Assembly (NCBI RefSeq): GCF_014205255.1
Contig: NZ_JACHNE010000001.1
Location: forward strand, 5,890,001-5,954,000
Source of the DNA: Streptomyces caelestis
GTDB lineage: Bacteria > Actinomycetota > Actinomycetes > Streptomycetales > Streptomycetaceae
Direction: 5' to 3'
DNA: 64,000 nucleotides
The notes under the pieces were generated by a model. It saw nothing but the letters and a program-made list of their open reading frames with translations. It did no database searches and was not told where the DNA came from. The first letter of the stretch is position 1. Each line of letters begins with the position of its first letter. This document shows, piece by piece, positions 63,101 to 64,000 of the stretch. The position numbers were made by a program, and so were the translations under genes.

Positions 63101-64000
63101 TTCGTGGCCTCCTCGACCAGCCGGGCGACCTGCTCCTTGGCGGTGCGCGTACGCGTCTCGTTCGCGGACTCCGCGCTCGCCAGGGCCTTGGTGGCGGCCT
63201 CCTTGGCCTCGGTGACCAGCTTCTCCGACTCGGTCCGCGCCTTGCGCAGCGCCTCCTCGGCCTCGGCCATCCGCTGCTCGGCGGCCTTGCTCAGCTCCTG
63301 GGCCTGGCGGCGCGCGGACTCCGACTCCGTGGCGGTCGACGTGCGCAGCTGTTCGGCGTGGTCGGTGGCCTCCTGGGCCTGCGTGGAGGCGGCGTTGAGG
63401 AGTCGCTCGGCGTCCGTGCGGGCACGCCGCAGGATCTGCTCGGCCTCGGCCCGGGCCTCCTCGGCCGCGCCCGTCAGCCGCTGCCGGGCCTCGGTCGTCA
63501 GCCGCTCGGCCTCGGCGCGGGCGGTCGCCAGGGCCTGCTCGGCCTCGGCGCGGGACTCCTCCAGCAGCCGGCGGGCCTGCTGCTCGGTGCGGGCCCGCAG
63601 CTGCTCCGCCCACGCCACGTTCTCGTTGACGTGCGACTCGACCGTCTGGCGGCGCTCGGCCAGCTCCTGGTCGAGCTGCTGGCGCCGGGTCACCGCCTCC
63701 TGGTGCAGCTCCGCCTGGAGCCGGGCCGCCTGCTCGGCGTGCTCCTGCAGGATCCGCTGGGTCTGGGCCCGGGCCTCGCTCAGCTCGCGGTCGGCGTCCG
63801 CGCGGATCTGGTCGGCCTGCATCTGCGCGTTGCGCAGCAACTGCTCGGCCTGCCAGCCGATGTCGCCCCCGTCGAAGGAGGGCCGGGACATGATGGTGCG
63901 CCGCGCCTCGTGCAGCTTGGCGCGCAGCACCTCGACCTGGTAGCCGAGGTCCTCGGCGTGCTGGATCGCCTTTTCCCGTTCGGTCTTCAGCCGCTTCATC
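60124..64000 (-). CDS. scy: Polar scaffold protein Scy (partial, N-terminus cut by window edge)
   Basis: At least 1291 residues are present; the first in-window Met (63999) begins MKRLKTEREKAIQHAEDLGY, and by comparison with S. coelicolor Scy (1326 residues) about 30 N-terminal residues lie beyond the window. Almost the whole protein is a long coiled coil of Ala/Glu/Arg units with a hendecad-type periodicity (A-E-A-E-R-L/I-R steps), ending in SPVKDNGVKAGVTAG. Scy assembles the tip-organising centre with DivIVA and FilP and sets sites of polar growth and branching. It is adjacent to filP, 182 bp away. Confidence 0.95.
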   Translation of the reverse strand, partial: MKRLKTEREKAIQHAEDLGYQVEVLRAKLHEARRTIMSRPSFDGGDIGWQAEQLLRNAQMQADQIRADADRELSEARAQTQRILQEHAEQAARLQAELHQEAVTRRQQLDQELAERRQTVESHVNENVAWAEQLRARTEQQARRLLEESRAEAEQALATARAEAERLTTEARQRLTGAAEEARAEAEQILRRARTDAERLLNAASTQAQEATDHAEQLRTSTATESESARRQAQELSKAAEQRMAEAEEALRKARTESEKLVTEAKEAATKALASAESANETRTRTAKEQVARLVEEATKEAENTKSEAEQLVADARAEAEKIVAEAAEKARTLTAEETATQLSKAARTAEEVLNKASEDAKKTTRAAAEEAERIRKEAEAEADRLRAEAHDIAEQLKGAAKDDTKEYRAKTVELQEEARRLRGEAEQLRADAVDEGEKIRAEARKEAVAQIEEAARSAEELLAKAKADADELRTTAQTDSERVRTEAIERATTLRRQAEETLQRTRQEAERHREEVVEQAEALKADAERAARELHEETEQAIEARRAEAAQELTRLQTEAEERLTAAEQALSDAREEAARIRREAAEENERLRAEAAERIRTLQQQAEAEAERLRDEAASDASAARAEGEAVAVRLRSEAANEAERLKSEAQESADRVRAEAQAAAERLAVEASETLAAAQEEANRRRREAEEVLGSARQEADQERERAREQSEELLASARRRVEEAQTEAVRLVEEADRRATEMVSAAEQHAQQVRDSVAGLHEQAQDEIAGLRSAAEHAAERTRREAQEEADRVRADAYAERERASEDAGRLRREAHEESEAAKALAERTMSEAIREAERIRADVAEHAQRVRTEASDAIAEAEQSASRTRADAREDANRIRSDAATQADTLITEARNEAERLTTETVQETDRLRMETVAEAERVRTEAISEAERVRSEAATEAERVRAESVAKADQLVGEATAEAERLRAEAAETVGSAQQHAERMRSEAERVKADAQAEAERLVNAAREETDRTLDEARKDANKRRSEAAEQVDKLISETTAEADKLLTEAQQQAHKTTAEAESQADTMVGAARNEADRLVSEATVEGNSLVEKARTDADELLVGARRDATQIRERAEELRERVTAEIEELHERARRESAETMKSAGDRCDALVKAAEEQLAKAQAQAKEIVSEANSEAGKVRIAAVKKAEGLLKEAEQKKATLVREAEELKAEAIREAKRTVDEGKRELEVLVRRREDINAEISRVQDVLEALESFEAPSPVKDNGVKAGVTAGAPRSGGKSSES

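Overview
The window is high-GC DNA from a Streptomyces. The strongest signs are the adjacent filP and scy genes (tip cytoskeleton proteins of hyphal actinomycetes), a complete atpIBEFHAGDC operon in actinobacterial order, a Rho factor with the long Arg/Asp/Gln-rich actinobacterial insertion, a chitinase controlled by TGGTCCAGACCT-type direct repeats, and leaderless or GTG/TTG-started genes throughout. Gene order from about 12 kb onward matches the part of the Streptomyces coelicolor chromosome that carries lysA-hom-thrCB-rho-atp-chiC-nucS-filP-scy.

Region 1 (1-9.2 kb) is accessory. It holds a dual-specificity phosphatase-like gene, a NERD-domain protein, a divergent NHEJ pair (LigD-type polymerase and Ku with a Lys-rich tail), a secreted PL11 rhamnogalacturonan lyase, an XRE-cupin regulator divergent from azlCD, an Asp23-family protein, and a TetR regulator divergent from a small membrane protein. 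Two of these divergent pairs carry clear paired palindromic operators.

Region 2 (9.2-11.8 kb) is a decayed insertion area. A VapBC-like toxin/antitoxin pair is followed by about 1.5 kb bounded by an intact tRNA-Arg(CCG) and a 43-bp copy of that tRNA's 3' half, with integrase debris between them.

Region 3 (11.9-39.3 kb) is core: a response regulator, an ArgS-like protein without a catalytic core, lysA, hom, thrC, thrB, rho, a secreted trypsin-like protease, an LCP protein, rpmE, prfA, prmC, a Sua5/YrdC protein, an LMW phosphatase-like protein whose nucleophile position is Ser, a divergent SHMT, a WecA-type transferase, then the ATP synthase operon. Aspartate-family amino acid synthesis, translation termination and modification, envelope lipid carriers and energy generation sit side by side. 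rho and rpmE both have SigR-like promoter motifs.

Region 4 (39.3-54.8 kb) holds a DUF2550 gene, the chitinase chiC with its two-component system chiR/chiS, membrane proteins, a cobalamin adenosyltransferase, a drug-exporter-like ABC pair with a divergent TetR, a 3-hydroxybutyryl-CoA dehydrogenase, a STAS anti-anti-sigma factor, a membrane-anchored STAND-like NTPase, nucS, an SCO5389-family protein, an LLM flavin oxidoreductase and a zinc-ribbon protein.

Region 5 (54.8-64 kb) has two paralogous ABC-2 exporter modules, then filP and most of scy, which runs off the right edge. Several long perfect hairpins mark transcription ends, and four copies of a dispersed GGGGG/CCCCC-armed palindrome are scattered in and between genes, one of them inside rho.
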